From assembly GCA_964495075.1 (NCBI GenBank), contig CAZBUJ010000010.1, positions 41,436 through 105,435 on the forward strand: a stretch of 64,000 nucleotides of DNA, written 5' to 3'. The notes beneath the pieces are model-generated. The model was not told the DNA's origin, ran no database searches, and saw only the letters and a list, made by a program, of their open reading frames with translations. Within the stretch, counting starts at the first letter, position 1, and every line of letters starts with the position of its first letter. A program made the translations under genes and the position numbers. Below, piece after piece: positions 9,267 through 17,240 of the stretch. Source of the stretch: JAFGJQ01 sp964495075 (GTDB taxonomy: Bacteria > Planctomycetota > Phycisphaerae > UBA1845).

Positions 9267-9506
9267 CCCGGGTGCCCCGCTCCACCCCGTAACGCCCGCG
9301 ACCCGCACGGGACGCCCGCCGCGCCGACCACGCATTTACTCTTTAAACCGACCCGATAATCGGCCGATACGCCTGAGACCGGTCCACCGGGAACTGGGCG
9401 TGCCCCCGGCCGGTCCCGTGCGGTCCGAGAAACTTGCCCGACCGTGCTATCGAATTTTACGCTGTGAACTGACGGTTGGGGAACTGAGGTCTCTGGATGG
9501 CTTGTG

Positions 9507-10886
9507 ATGGCGGCTGCAATCCAAGGGGGCCGACCACGCCGAACGCTCGGCCAGTGGATCCGGGCGTCGGTTCTCGGTCTACAATGCAAATCCACCGTGC
9601 TCGTCGTCGCCCTGACGCTCTGCGTGGCGACCGTCGTGGGCGGACTGTTCGTTCACTTCGCCGGACGCCTCACCGCGAAGAACCAGGAACGACACGCCAC
9701 CCAGCTTTGCGCCGGATTGGCCCAACTGGCCGCCGATGCCCTCGCCCAGCGGGACTGGCCGCACCTGCAGCGAGTCGCCAACAAATTCGCCAGCGGTGAC
9801 CCGCTCATCTTCGTCTCCTTCTGCGATGCGCAGGGCCGGTCGTGGGCATCCGCGTCCCGGAACGACCTGCCGATCGACCCGGCCTGGCTCCAGCTCGGGG
9901 AGGACGCCCGCCGAACGGTGGGCCAGCCTCTGCTCCGCTACGAGCATCCGGGCGTCCCGACCTTCCTCGACGTCAGCTACCCCATCAACCGAGCACTGGC
10001 GGCCACCGACGGTGGGCCCAGCCCACTGCTCGGGTACGTGCGAGTCGGCTTCAATGTCGATCCCACGCTGAAGGAGTTCGCGGGGGTGATGGATCTCGTT
10101 TCCGGCATCGCCCTGGTGGTCGTCCTCATCACGATCCCGTTCGCGTTCCTCGTCGTCCGGCAGATCGTGGTGCCGCTCAACGAGCTGTCGCTCACGGCCG
10201 AGAAGCTTGCCCAGGGCGACCGGTCCGCCCGCTCCCGCGTGAGCCGGACCGACGAGATCGGACAACTCGCCCGGTCGTTCAACCACATGGCGGACGAGAT
10301 CGATCGCAACGAAAAGAAGATCACGGCCATGAACGCGGACCTTGAGGAACGGGTCCGCGATCGCACCCGGCAGTTGAAGGAGATGGCAGCCCGCGATCCG
10401 CTCACCGGCCTCTACAACCGGCGCCACGTGGACGAGGTCCTCGCCCGCAGCTTCGCCGAAGCCAAGCGCTACGGGCACCCCCTTTCCTGCCTGATGATCG
10501 ATCTCGACAACTTCAAGGCGGTCAACGACCGGTTCGGCCACCATGCCGGGGACCAGGCGTTGATGCTGGCCGCGGACACCGTTTCGGGCGAGTTGCGGGC
10601 GTCGGACATCGCGGCACGCTTCGGCGGCGACGAATTCGTCGTCCTGCTGCCCCACGCCGAGCAGGAACAGGCGGCCGTGCTGGCCCGGCGGATCGCCGAC
10701 CGGTTCGCGAGCAACATCCGGGCCGCGCTGCCGACGCTCCGTACGCGATTGAGCATCGGAATCGCCAGTCTGGGCGACGGCGACGCGGATCGTCCGGAGG
10801 GCCTGGTACGAGCCGCCGACCGCGCCCTCTACGCCGCCAAGCAGCGCGGGCGCAATCGCATCGAAATCTCGCGAGTCCCCGTATAA
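9507..10886 (+). CDS. diguanylate cyclase with periplasmic sensor, HAMP and GGDEF domains
   Basis: Makes the second messenger cyclic di-GMP. Order: membrane helix at about residues 30-52, a periplasmic sensor region to about 190, second helix about 193-215, HAMP domain about 215-270 (VPLNELSLTAEKLAQGD and EIGQLARSFNHM), a short coiled coil, and a GGDEF domain about 295-450. The active site is FGGDEF at about 372-377, with an intact product-inhibition I-site RASD spaced five residues before GGDEF. Both indicate an active, feedback-inhibited enzyme. ATG at 9507 is preceded by a GTG in frame at 9504; either could serve. In a flagellated organism it may control the motile-sessile switch, which is an inference. 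Confidence 0.92.
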   Translation: MAAAIQGGRPRRTLGQWIRASVLGLQCKSTVLVVALTLCVATVVGGLFVHFAGRLTAKNQERHATQLCAGLAQLAADALAQRDWPHLQRVANKFASGDPLIFVSFCDAQGRSWASASRNDLPIDPAWLQLGEDARRTVGQPLLRYEHPGVPTFLDVSYPINRALAATDGGPSPLLGYVRVGFNVDPTLKEFAGVMDLVSGIALVVVLITIPFAFLVVRQIVVPLNELSLTAEKLAQGDRSARSRVSRTDEIGQLARSFNHMADEIDRNEKKITAMNADLEERVRDRTRQLKEMAARDPLTGLYNRRHVDEVLARSFAEAKRYGHPLSCLMIDLDNFKAVNDRFGHHAGDQALMLAADTVSGELRASDIAARFGGDEFVVLLPHAEQEQAAVLARRIADRFASNIRAALPTLRTRLSIGIASLGDGDADRPEGLVRAADRALYAAKQRGRNRIEISRVPV

Positions 10887-11049
10887 TTCTGTAAGCACGC
10901 CCGCGAATACACGGGTGTCGGAGCGGTGGCGCCCGACGCATATGCGGTTCTGCGACGCCCTTTCTAATCGCAGCCGCGGACGTTGTGTGTTATGGTTTCA
11001 GTGGGCGGGCGAACCGCCCCCCAGGACTCCCGAATGGCGGTGATCGACG

Positions 11050-11460
11050 ATGTGGACGGAAGTCGGAAAATTCGTCGGCGGCAAGGTCCTGACGGCCGTA
11101 CTGGTCGTCGGCGTGTTTGCCAGTGGATTTTGGTTCTACAGGCATCCGGAGCAGCTCCAGGCCATCTGGGGCGTGCTGAAATCGGTGCTCGCCTGGCTGG
11201 GATTCGTGATTGTCCTGCCCTGGGCCCTCTTTTTCGTGGTGGCCTGGGTCCGGCGGTTCGACAGCAACGCCGCCGCCGCCGCCATGCTGATTGCGTATCT
11301 GCTGCTGGACGTGCTGGCCGCCCTGTACCTCGCCGGCTGGCACGTGAGCGGGGCCCTGACTTGGACCGTGCTGGTCCTTGGCTTCCTTGCAGCAGGAGTT
11401 TATAATTTCCTGGCCTGTGAGACGATCGACAACCGGCTCGAATCGTCCGAGGGCCTGTAA
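11050..11460 (+). CDS. four-helix membrane protein at the head of the ESCRT-like cluster
   Basis: A 136-residue hydrophobic protein with about four membrane helices (roughly residues 10-30, 40-65, 72-98 and 100-122), a short positively charged loop (WVRRFD) and an acidic tail. No family is recognised. It lies 63 bases upstream of the kinase start on the same strand and is the first gene of the co-oriented run to 18998. It may give the cluster its membrane platform, which is inferred only from position. Confidence 0.7.
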   Translation: MWTEVGKFVGGKVLTAVLVVGVFASGFWFYRHPEQLQAIWGVLKSVLAWLGFVIVLPWALFFVVAWVRRFDSNAAAAAMLIAYLLLDVLAALYLAGWHVSGALTWTVLVLGFLAAGVYNFLACETIDNRLESSEGL

Positions 11461-11523
11461 CGCCCGCGGTGGGAACGACGGGTGGACAGGGCCGAGCCGG
11501 CACAGAATAGGGAGGACCTGGCG

Positions 11524-12543
11524 ATGGTCAGCCTGAAAGCAGGCGACCGAATCAGCAACTACCTGCTCGAGGAGCTGGTGGGGACGGGCAGCTTCGCCCA
11601 GGTGTGGAGAGCCCGCCATCATACCCTTGACAAGGTCGTCGCGATCAAAGTCCTGACCGACCAGCAGTACGTTCGGAACTTCCGGCAGGAAGGGGTGGTC
11701 GTCCACGGACTGCGGCACCCCAACATCGTGCGGGTCGAGGACATTGACGCGTACGATGATCCGCCGTATCTGATCATGGAACTTGTGGACGGGCCCTCCT
11801 TGCGGAGGGTGATCGATGCCCACCCGGACGGATTGCCCATCCCCGCGTGCCAGACGGTGTTTGGCGGGTTGTGCAAGGCCCTTTCGTTTGCCCACGAGAA
11901 CGGTTTGATCCATCGGGACATCAAGCCGGCCAACATTCTGCTCAACCATCGCGAAGACGATCTGACCACGCTGACGGAGCAGGCGGTCAAGGTGGGCGAT
12001 TTCGGCCTGGGCCGCACCGGCGGCGTGACCACCGCATCCATCATGCAGTCGGGCAGCCTTCAGACGGAAGAGGGCCGAAGCATCGCCGGCACCCTCGCGT
12101 ACATGTCGCCCGAGCAGAAGGAGGGCGGGGCCGTGGACGCGCGGAGTGACCTCTATGCGTGCGGCATTGTCCTGTTCGAGATGCTGACGGGCAGTCGACC
12201 GGCCGGAGTGGAGATCCCCAGTTCCGTGCGTTCGGACGTCCCTCCGGTCCTGGACGAGGCCTTTCGTCGCTGCTACACGCGGCTGGATCGCCGTGTCGCC
12301 TCCGCCGGTGACCTGCTCGACATCGTGCGGCGTACCGGTCCGTCGGGGCCGGCGGCGGCCGGCGGGGGGCTGACGTGCCCGTCGTGCCACGGGCGCGTCG
12401 CCGGTGGAGACCAGTTCTGCACCCACTGCGGATACCAGTTGGTCGAGTCGGTGCCGCGCTGTCCGTCGTGCCACGCGTTTGTCAATCGCACTGACCGGTA
12501 CTGCATTTTCTGTGGGACGCAGTTGCAGAGAACCGGCGAGTAG
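11524..12543 (+). CDS. Ser/Thr protein kinase with C-terminal double zinc ribbon
   Basis: A Hanks-type kinase of 339 residues from ATG 11524, chosen because GGAGG (11511-11515) sits 8 bases upstream; a longer frame from 11482 lacks such a site. Glycine loop VGTGSFAQV, VAIK lysine, HRDIKPAN catalytic loop, DFG, and SPE in place of APE are present, so the enzyme looks active. After a Gly/Ala linker there are two zinc ribbons, CPSC...CTHC and CPSC...CIFC (about residues 280-335). There is no membrane helix, unlike most bacterial PknB-type kinases. The next gene encodes a membrane-anchored zinc ribbon of related type. Its place in front of the ESCRT-III-like genes suggests that it regulates that system. 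Confidence 0.9.
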   Translation: MVSLKAGDRISNYLLEELVGTGSFAQVWRARHHTLDKVVAIKVLTDQQYVRNFRQEGVVVHGLRHPNIVRVEDIDAYDDPPYLIMELVDGPSLRRVIDAHPDGLPIPACQTVFGGLCKALSFAHENGLIHRDIKPANILLNHREDDLTTLTEQAVKVGDFGLGRTGGVTTASIMQSGSLQTEEGRSIAGTLAYMSPEQKEGGAVDARSDLYACGIVLFEMLTGSRPAGVEIPSSVRSDVPPVLDEAFRRCYTRLDRRVASAGDLLDIVRRTGPSGPAAAGGGLTCPSCHGRVAGGDQFCTHCGYQLVESVPRCPSCHAFVNRTDRYCIFCGTQLQRTGE

Positions 12544-12560
12544 CATCGGGATCGAGTGAG

Positions 12561-12818
12561 ATGGCGTCGTGGATCTTCATCATCTTCGCGATCGTCCTCG
12601 TGGCCGGGCTCGTGCTCACCGCGGTGCTCATGATCATGTTCATCGTTCATAGCGCCAAGCGGTCGTTGTCGGGACAATCGCCGCGCCAGCCGGCCGGCCC
12701 CGCCCGACGCGTTGGTGACCGACGGGCGAATGTTGACCGGATTTGTCCGAATGATCATTGTAGGCATCCGAACCGGTCGGATGCCCTCTATTGCGGCCAG
12801 TGCGGACGGCGGTTGTAA
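12561..12818 (+). CDS. one-helix membrane protein with zinc ribbon
   Basis: An 85-residue protein. A membrane helix lies at about residues 4-30, then a basic and proline-rich linker, then a C-terminal zinc ribbon with C-P-N-D-H-C and C-G-Q-C near the end. The start is 17 bases after the kinase stop and the end is 3 bases before the next start, so co-translation is likely. The combination of a helix and a zinc ribbon recalls small membrane partners in PspA/SPFH operons such as YdjG of Bacillus; this similarity is in architecture only. Confidence 0.75.
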   Translation: MASWIFIIFAIVLVAGLVLTAVLMIMFIVHSAKRSLSGQSPRQPAGPARRVGDRRANVDRICPNDHCRHPNRSDALYCGQCGRRL

Positions 12819-12821
12819 ACG

Positions 12822-14294
12822 TTGACCGATTCATCGAGCGGACAATCCGGCCGGCTGAACGCGGACGCGGCGGAGACCCTTCGGGTCGAGACGGAGTTTC
12901 TGTCCGGCGTGGAGGCCAACCTCGAGGCCGCCAAGGGCGGGCTGTTGCCCGGCGATCGCTGGCGTGCCGTGCGGGACGACGAGAGCGACGCCTTGCGGGC
13001 GATGATGGCCTCCCGGCGGATGTACGACCGCGAGTTGCTCAAGCAGCTCCCGCACAACCGGCGGATCGTGGTCCAGGGCTCGCAGCGTCGCTGGCTCCTG
13101 TTCCGCCGTCCGACCGAGGTGGCCATTGCCACCGTGGTGGCACCGTTTGAGCACTTGCTGACGCCCGAGTCGACCACCGCACCCCCGGTCACGCTCGGCG
13201 AGTTGACCGCCCACGTGCGCGGGCTGGTGGGCGAGGCCAAGGTGCCGCACGTTGTCGGCGTCTGTTCGCCCAGCGGATTCGCCGACGACGTGCGGGAGAC
13301 GCGCCTGGACATGCCGAACGTCACCATCGTGCTGGTCGAGCCGCGGGCGGGCGGCGGGTGGACCATCGCGACGCCCGGCGGAACCCAGGTCTCGGAGAAC
13401 ATCCGAAAGCTGTACGACCCCGAGGCGATTAGCCAGAAGGTGACCCGGGCGCTGCGGGAGATCGAACACCGCCGGGTCGACCTGTTGACGGGCGGGCTGT
13501 CGGCCGCGTCGATCGCCGCGGGCACCGGGCTGCCCGAAGGAGTGGTCATGTTGGCCTTCAAGAAGGTGGCGGGCGAAGACACCGAGCTGCGCGTGACCCG
13601 CCGCTCGGGACATGTGGTGCTCTACCGCGGAGCGCCATCACGGTCGCAGGAGAGTAGTGCCATGAACGTCGTCGATCGCATCCGCGCACTGTTTTCATCG
13701 GAAGGCGACGAAGCCCAGAAGATCAACGTGCTGGCCGAGCGACGGGCCAACCTCGCCCAACGCCGCGATCGGCTCTACGAGGACATCGGCAAGCTGGAAA
13801 AACGCGAGGCCGAGCTGCTCAATGAAGGACGGACGTCCAAATCGCAGGTCACCCGCCGGCGGCTGGCCGCCCAGCTGGGGCAGCTTCGCAAGGACATCGC
13901 GCGGCAGAACACGACCGCCAACATGCTGAATCAGCAGATCAACATCCTCAGCACCGACATCCACAACCTCACGCTGATCCAGCAAGGCCAGATGGCCAGC
14001 CTGCCCAATACCGAGGAACTGACCGAGAACGCGGTCAAAGCCGAGGAAATGCTCGAAACCCTCCGGGCCGACGCGGACATGGTCGCCGGCCTGGAAACAG
14101 GACTGGCCGACGTGGCGACCAGCGACGAAGAACTGGCCATTCTCAAGGAGTTCGACGAGCCGGAGGCACCGAGGCAAACGGCCAGCGCCGACAGCGCGGC
14201 GGAACGCGAGGTGATGCGCGAGTTCGACCAACCGCAAGAAGAGGCGAGGCCAGAGAAGAACGCAGGGAAGCAACGGGCCGACCCGGAGGCGTGA
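12822..14294 (+). CDS. ESCRT-III/Snf7-like protein with winged-helix-like N-terminal region
   Basis: A 490-residue protein starting at TTG 12822. Residues 1-220 are an unrecognised alpha/beta region. About 222-272 reads like a winged helix (ASIAAGTGLPEGVV, then a beta wing ending in YRG). From M281 on there is a long basic helical hairpin and then acidic helices, the charge pattern of ESCRT-III proteins. Near the C-terminus two related short motifs occur, ILKEFDEPE and VMREFDQPQ, that could be binding tails. M281 has its own strong ribosome site (AGGAG, 13648-13652, 9 bases before ATG 13662), so a 210-residue ESCRT-III-like product may also be made. Position among ESCRT-III-like, PspC and Vps4-like genes supports the assignment; structure prediction would test it. 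Confidence 0.75.
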   Translation: MTDSSSGQSGRLNADAAETLRVETEFLSGVEANLEAAKGGLLPGDRWRAVRDDESDALRAMMASRRMYDRELLKQLPHNRRIVVQGSQRRWLLFRRPTEVAIATVVAPFEHLLTPESTTAPPVTLGELTAHVRGLVGEAKVPHVVGVCSPSGFADDVRETRLDMPNVTIVLVEPRAGGGWTIATPGGTQVSENIRKLYDPEAISQKVTRALREIEHRRVDLLTGGLSAASIAAGTGLPEGVVMLAFKKVAGEDTELRVTRRSGHVVLYRGAPSRSQESSAMNVVDRIRALFSSEGDEAQKINVLAERRANLAQRRDRLYEDIGKLEKREAELLNEGRTSKSQVTRRRLAAQLGQLRKDIARQNTTANMLNQQINILSTDIHNLTLIQQGQMASLPNTEELTENAVKAEEMLETLRADADMVAGLETGLADVATSDEELAILKEFDEPEAPRQTASADSAAEREVMREFDQPQEEARPEKNAGKQRADPEA

Positions 14295-14339
14295 GCGATC
14301 CGTCCCGCAAGCCCGACGAGACACCGCGAAGGTACAACG

Positions 14340-14948
14340 ATGGACTTCTTCGACTGGCTGACCAAGCGAAAGAAACCGCTGTCCGAAATGTCGCGAGCCG
14401 AACTCCGGCGGCAGGAGCTGCTGCTGGAGAAAGACCGCACGCAACTGCTCAACAAGGTCACCAAGCTGGCCAAGGCCAAGCAGGAGCTGTTCGAACGCGG
14501 GGCCGGTGAGAAGACCCCCGAAGTCCGGCGCATCCTGGCCCAGGAGTTCGAACTGAAGACCACCGAGCAGCTCATGCTCTCCCGGCAACTCAATATCCGC
14601 AGCAAGGAGATGATGACCGTCTCCCGGCTGCGGATGCTCCGCGAGAACGCCGAGCGGGCGGCCAGTACCGGCGGCAAGCTCGGCCTGATCAACGAAAAGG
14701 ACATGCTGCGCCTCGGACGCCTCATCGAGAACGACTCGATCAAGGCCGAAGCGTACCAGGAGCGTCTCGACGAGATCCTCTCGATGGGGGCGGAAGTGGA
14801 CGAAGGGGCCGCCGGGCTGTCCGAGGCCGGTCAGTCCGTGCTCGACATCTGGGACAAGATGGACGCCGGCGCCATCGCGGACTCGCGGGAAGCGTTTGAG
14901 GAAGCGGATCGACGCGTCCGGGAGCAGGCCAGTCCGGCCGAGGAGTAG
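14340..14948 (+). CDS. ESCRT-III/Snf7-like coiled-coil protein
   Basis: A 202-residue, almost entirely helical protein without cysteine-rich or membrane parts. It starts with MDFFDWLTKRKK, a short amphipathic N-terminus like the membrane-inserting helix of ESCRT-III proteins, followed by a basic hairpin of about 100 residues with a glycine-containing turn (ERGAGEKTP), then a methionine- and acid-rich C-terminal part ending in EE. The size, the basic-to-acidic charge gradient and the lack of other domains match the Snf7 fold. It lies 45 bases after the winged-helix ESCRT-III-like gene and 6 bases before the PspC gene. Expected to polymerise on membranes and be removed by the Vps4-like ATPase encoded at 16038. 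Confidence 0.75.
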   Translation: MDFFDWLTKRKKPLSEMSRAELRRQELLLEKDRTQLLNKVTKLAKAKQELFERGAGEKTPEVRRILAQEFELKTTEQLMLSRQLNIRSKEMMTVSRLRMLRENAERAASTGGKLGLINEKDMLRLGRLIENDSIKAEAYQERLDEILSMGAEVDEGAAGLSEAGQSVLDIWDKMDAGAIADSREAFEEADRRVREQASPAEE

Positions 14949-14954
14949 CCCATC

Positions 14955-15155
14955 ATGGCGGGATCGCAACCACTGCGTCGATCCGTCAACAACCGTGTCA
15001 TCGCCGGGGTGGTGGGAGGCGTCGCCGAGCACTTCGGCCTGGACGCCACCCTGTTGAGGGTGGTCTACGTGCTGGCGAGTGTGCTGTCGGCGGCGTTCCC
15101 GGGTATGCTGGTCTACCTCATCTGCTGGTTGATCATCCCCGAGCGCGAGTATTAG
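14955..15155 (+). CDS. PspC-domain membrane protein
   Basis: A 66-residue protein that is nearly a pure PspC domain: LRRSVNNRVIAGVVGGVAE, then FGLDATLLRVVYVL and a second hydrophobic helix ending LIIPERE. PspC is the inner-membrane sensor or effector of the phage-shock system, whose PspA is an ESCRT-III superfamily member. Here there is no classical PspA; instead PspC sits between two genes for ESCRT-III-like proteins, 6 bases after the first. GAGG precedes the ATG at a usable distance. Confidence 0.92.
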   Translation: MAGSQPLRRSVNNRVIAGVVGGVAEHFGLDATLLRVVYVLASVLSAAFPGMLVYLICWLIIPEREY

Positions 15156-15220
15156 GCAACCAGACCGTCGTGCAGAAACCGGGGAGCCCCGGTCGTCCGC
15201 GCGAAACGCGAGCGGAACTC

Positions 15221-15820
15221 ATGGCACTATTCAAGTCAGCGGAAGAGCGGCGGATTGAACGCGACATCAAGATCCGGCAGGGCATCCGCCGGATCGAGAA
15301 GGCCATTCGCGAGCAGAACAAGTTCGCGGACGAGTTCATCAAGAACGCCCAGCGGGCCAGGAAAATGGGCGACAACGCCCAGTACAAGTTCATCCGCAAC
15401 TCGCTCAAGAAAACAGCCGCCGTCAAGCGGGCCCTCGAGCGGCAGTTGCTCTCGGTCAAAAACGCCCTGCTCATCAAGCGGCAGGCCGAGGCGTCCGCCG
15501 ACTTCGCCCAGTGCATGGGCACGATGGCCACCGAGATCGGCAAGCTGTTTGGCGAGACCGACCTGCTCAAGACCCAGGCCGATTGGGAGAAGGCCATGGT
15601 CCAGTCGCAGTCGATGGAGGAACGGATGTCGATGTTCCTCGACACCATCGAGGACATCGCCGCCGAAGACACCGAGGCCGCTGAACTGGTCACCGACGAA
15701 GAGATCGACCGCATGATCGAGGCCGAACAGGAAGCCGAGCACCAGAAAGAGCTGGGAAAACTCGCGAACCTGCGAGCGGAGCTGGACTCCTTGAAAGGCG
15801 AAGGCGAGAAGCAGAAGTGA
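15221..15820 (+). CDS. ESCRT-III (Vps2/CHMP)-like protein with MIM1-like tail
   Basis: A 199-residue helical protein from ATG 15221 (MALFKSAEERR, the ESCRT-III-like amphipathic start); a GTG at 15170 would add 17 residues. A basic hairpin (about 10-95, turn RKMGDNAQ) is followed by a segment beginning MGTMATEIGKL (about 108) that follows the Vps2/CHMP2 pattern MGTMN...L, and then by SMEERMSMFLDTIED and acidic helices. The last helix contains LRAELDSLK, which matches the MIM1 consensus LxxRLxxLK with Glu for Arg and resembles the Vps2 tail. MIM1 motifs bind the MIT domain of Vps4, and the next gene encodes a MIT-AAA protein. Best candidate for the Vps4 substrate of this cluster. Confidence 0.82.
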   Translation: MALFKSAEERRIERDIKIRQGIRRIEKAIREQNKFADEFIKNAQRARKMGDNAQYKFIRNSLKKTAAVKRALERQLLSVKNALLIKRQAEASADFAQCMGTMATEIGKLFGETDLLKTQADWEKAMVQSQSMEERMSMFLDTIEDIAAEDTEAAELVTDEEIDRMIEAEQEAEHQKELGKLANLRAELDSLKGEGEKQK

Positions 15821-15830
15821 GCGGTAATGA

Positions 15831-16026
15831 CAAATTACAAATTACTAATTACTAATGAACATGGCGGCAGAGCGGGTATCGGCAAATGGATATACGAATA
15901 ATTGGATGCAAGGGCCGGGAAGCGAGATGTGCCGGTGTGCGCCCTCCTAATGGGCCATACACAACAATTGACAATAGCTCCGTTGCGTCGCCTCATTCGT
16001 AATTAGTAATTGGTAATTAGTAATTC
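15831..16026. repeat. AT-rich inverted repeat between the ESCRT-III-like and Vps4-like genes
   Basis: Two arms of about 25-30 bases (15831-15857 and 15996-16026), made of repeated AATTACTA-type heptamers and inverted to each other, enclose about 140 bases. The base composition is very unlike the GC-rich surroundings. It may be a small non-autonomous mobile element, a hairpin that attenuates transcription between the two genes, or a chromosomal heptamer repeat of the kind seen in several phyla. Confidence 0.7.
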
Positions 16027-16037
16027 ACCTGCGTCCC

Positions 16038-17156
16038 ATGACCGTGTCCTTTTCAACCTTCGAGCGTCTCAAGACCAAGGGCGTCTGCGCCTACAAGAAG
16101 GGCGAGTACAACTCGGCCAAATCGTACCTCATCGAGGCCGCCGAATGCATGGTCGAGCTGGCGGAGAAGGCGCCATCGGCCGAAGTGCGCCGTCAGCGCG
16201 AGGAGATTGCGGCCGAGCTGATCGACCTGGCTCGCGATTGCGAACGATACAAGACCTCGCCACCCCGGCGGCGGCAGGCCGCACGGGAACGCGACGACGA
16301 CAGCGGCCGCGACGCCTCCGACTGGATCCTGAAGGAGAAGCCCGACTTCGGCTTCGACCATATCGCCGGCCTCGATGACGTCAAAGAGGAAATCCGGCTC
16401 AAGATGATCTACCCGTTCAACCACCCGGAACTCGCCCGGAAGTACGGGATCGGGGTCGGCGGCGGCGTGCTCCTCTACGGGCCGCCCGGCACGGGCAAAA
16501 CCATGATGGCCAAGGCCGTCGCCCACGAGGTCGAGGCGACCTTCTTCGTCATCAGCCCCGCCCAGGTGCTGAGCAAATGGGTCGGCGAGGCGGAGCAGAA
16601 CATCCAGAAACTCTTCGACGCCGCCACGAGTGAGGCGAAATCAGTCATCTTCATCGACGAGATCGAGGCCCTCGTCCCGCGGCGTAAGTCGGACGGGTCG
16701 AGCGTCATGCAACGCGTGGTCCCCCAGATCCTCCAGGAGCTGGAAGGATTCGACCGGAAGGGGGACCGGGCCCTATTATTTGTCGGAGCCACCAACAAGC
16801 CGTGGATGCTGGACGAGGCCATGCTGCGGCCCGGTCGGTTCGACACGCGAATCTACCTGGGCTTGCCCGACCCGCCGGCGTTGTACCGGCTATTGGAGAT
16901 CTACTTCGGCGACCGCCCGCTGTCCGACGACGTCGACTTCAGCCGCCTGTGCGACGGGCTCGACGGCTACAGCGGCGCCGACATCAAGAACATCGCGCAA
17001 CAGGCGGCGGCCATCCCGTTTATGGAATCGGTGGCCGGAGCGGAGCCGCGCCCGATCGCGATGAAGGACATCGAAAAGGTGATCGAAAGTACCCCGCCTT
17101 CGGTCAAGCAATCGGACCTCGTGCGGTTCGAGAAGTTCGACAGCACGGGTCGATGA
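16038..17156 (+). CDS. Vps4-like AAA ATPase with N-terminal MIT-like domain
   Basis: A 372-residue protein. Residues about 6-72 form a three-helix region (FERLKTKGVCAYKKGEY...AKSYLIEAAECM) with MIT-domain features, then a disordered charged linker to about 98, then an AAA core. Walker A GPPGTGKT is at 148-155, Walker B IFIDEIE at 204-210, sensor ATN at 251-253, arginines in LRPGRFD at 264-267. Pore loop SKWVGEAE (179-186) carries the K-W pair of the meiotic clade (Vps4, katanin, spastin). The C-terminus, TPPSVKQSDLVRFEKF, resembles the Vps4 terminal helix. The Vps4 beta-domain insertion appears absent. Predicted role: unfold and recycle the ESCRT-III-like polymers encoded just upstream. FtsH- or p97-like family membership is less likely because there is no protease or second AAA domain. 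Confidence 0.88.
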   Translation: MTVSFSTFERLKTKGVCAYKKGEYNSAKSYLIEAAECMVELAEKAPSAEVRRQREEIAAELIDLARDCERYKTSPPRRRQAARERDDDSGRDASDWILKEKPDFGFDHIAGLDDVKEEIRLKMIYPFNHPELARKYGIGVGGGVLLYGPPGTGKTMMAKAVAHEVEATFFVISPAQVLSKWVGEAEQNIQKLFDAATSEAKSVIFIDEIEALVPRRKSDGSSVMQRVVPQILQELEGFDRKGDRALLFVGATNKPWMLDEAMLRPGRFDTRIYLGLPDPPALYRLLEIYFGDRPLSDDVDFSRLCDGLDGYSGADIKNIAQQAAAIPFMESVAGAEPRPIAMKDIEKVIESTPPSVKQSDLVRFEKFDSTGR

Positions 17157-17240
17157 CCCGGGGCGACACCGCAGACGAAAGGAAGCGCTTCGGCGGCGAC
17201 CAAGGTGACCGAACGGGCGACGGCGGCCGGAGGTAAGACG

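Noticed and set aside
10990..12546. 518-codon minus-strand open frame
   Set aside because: Antisense shadow of the kinase gene.
14340..15820. Classical PspA/Vipp1 for the ESCRT-III-like proteins
   Set aside because: Neither shows the PspA N-terminal pattern (MGIFSRF-like start and Leu-rich hairpin); the 15221 product follows Vps2/CHMP spacing instead. Both belong to the same superfamily, so a distant relation remains.
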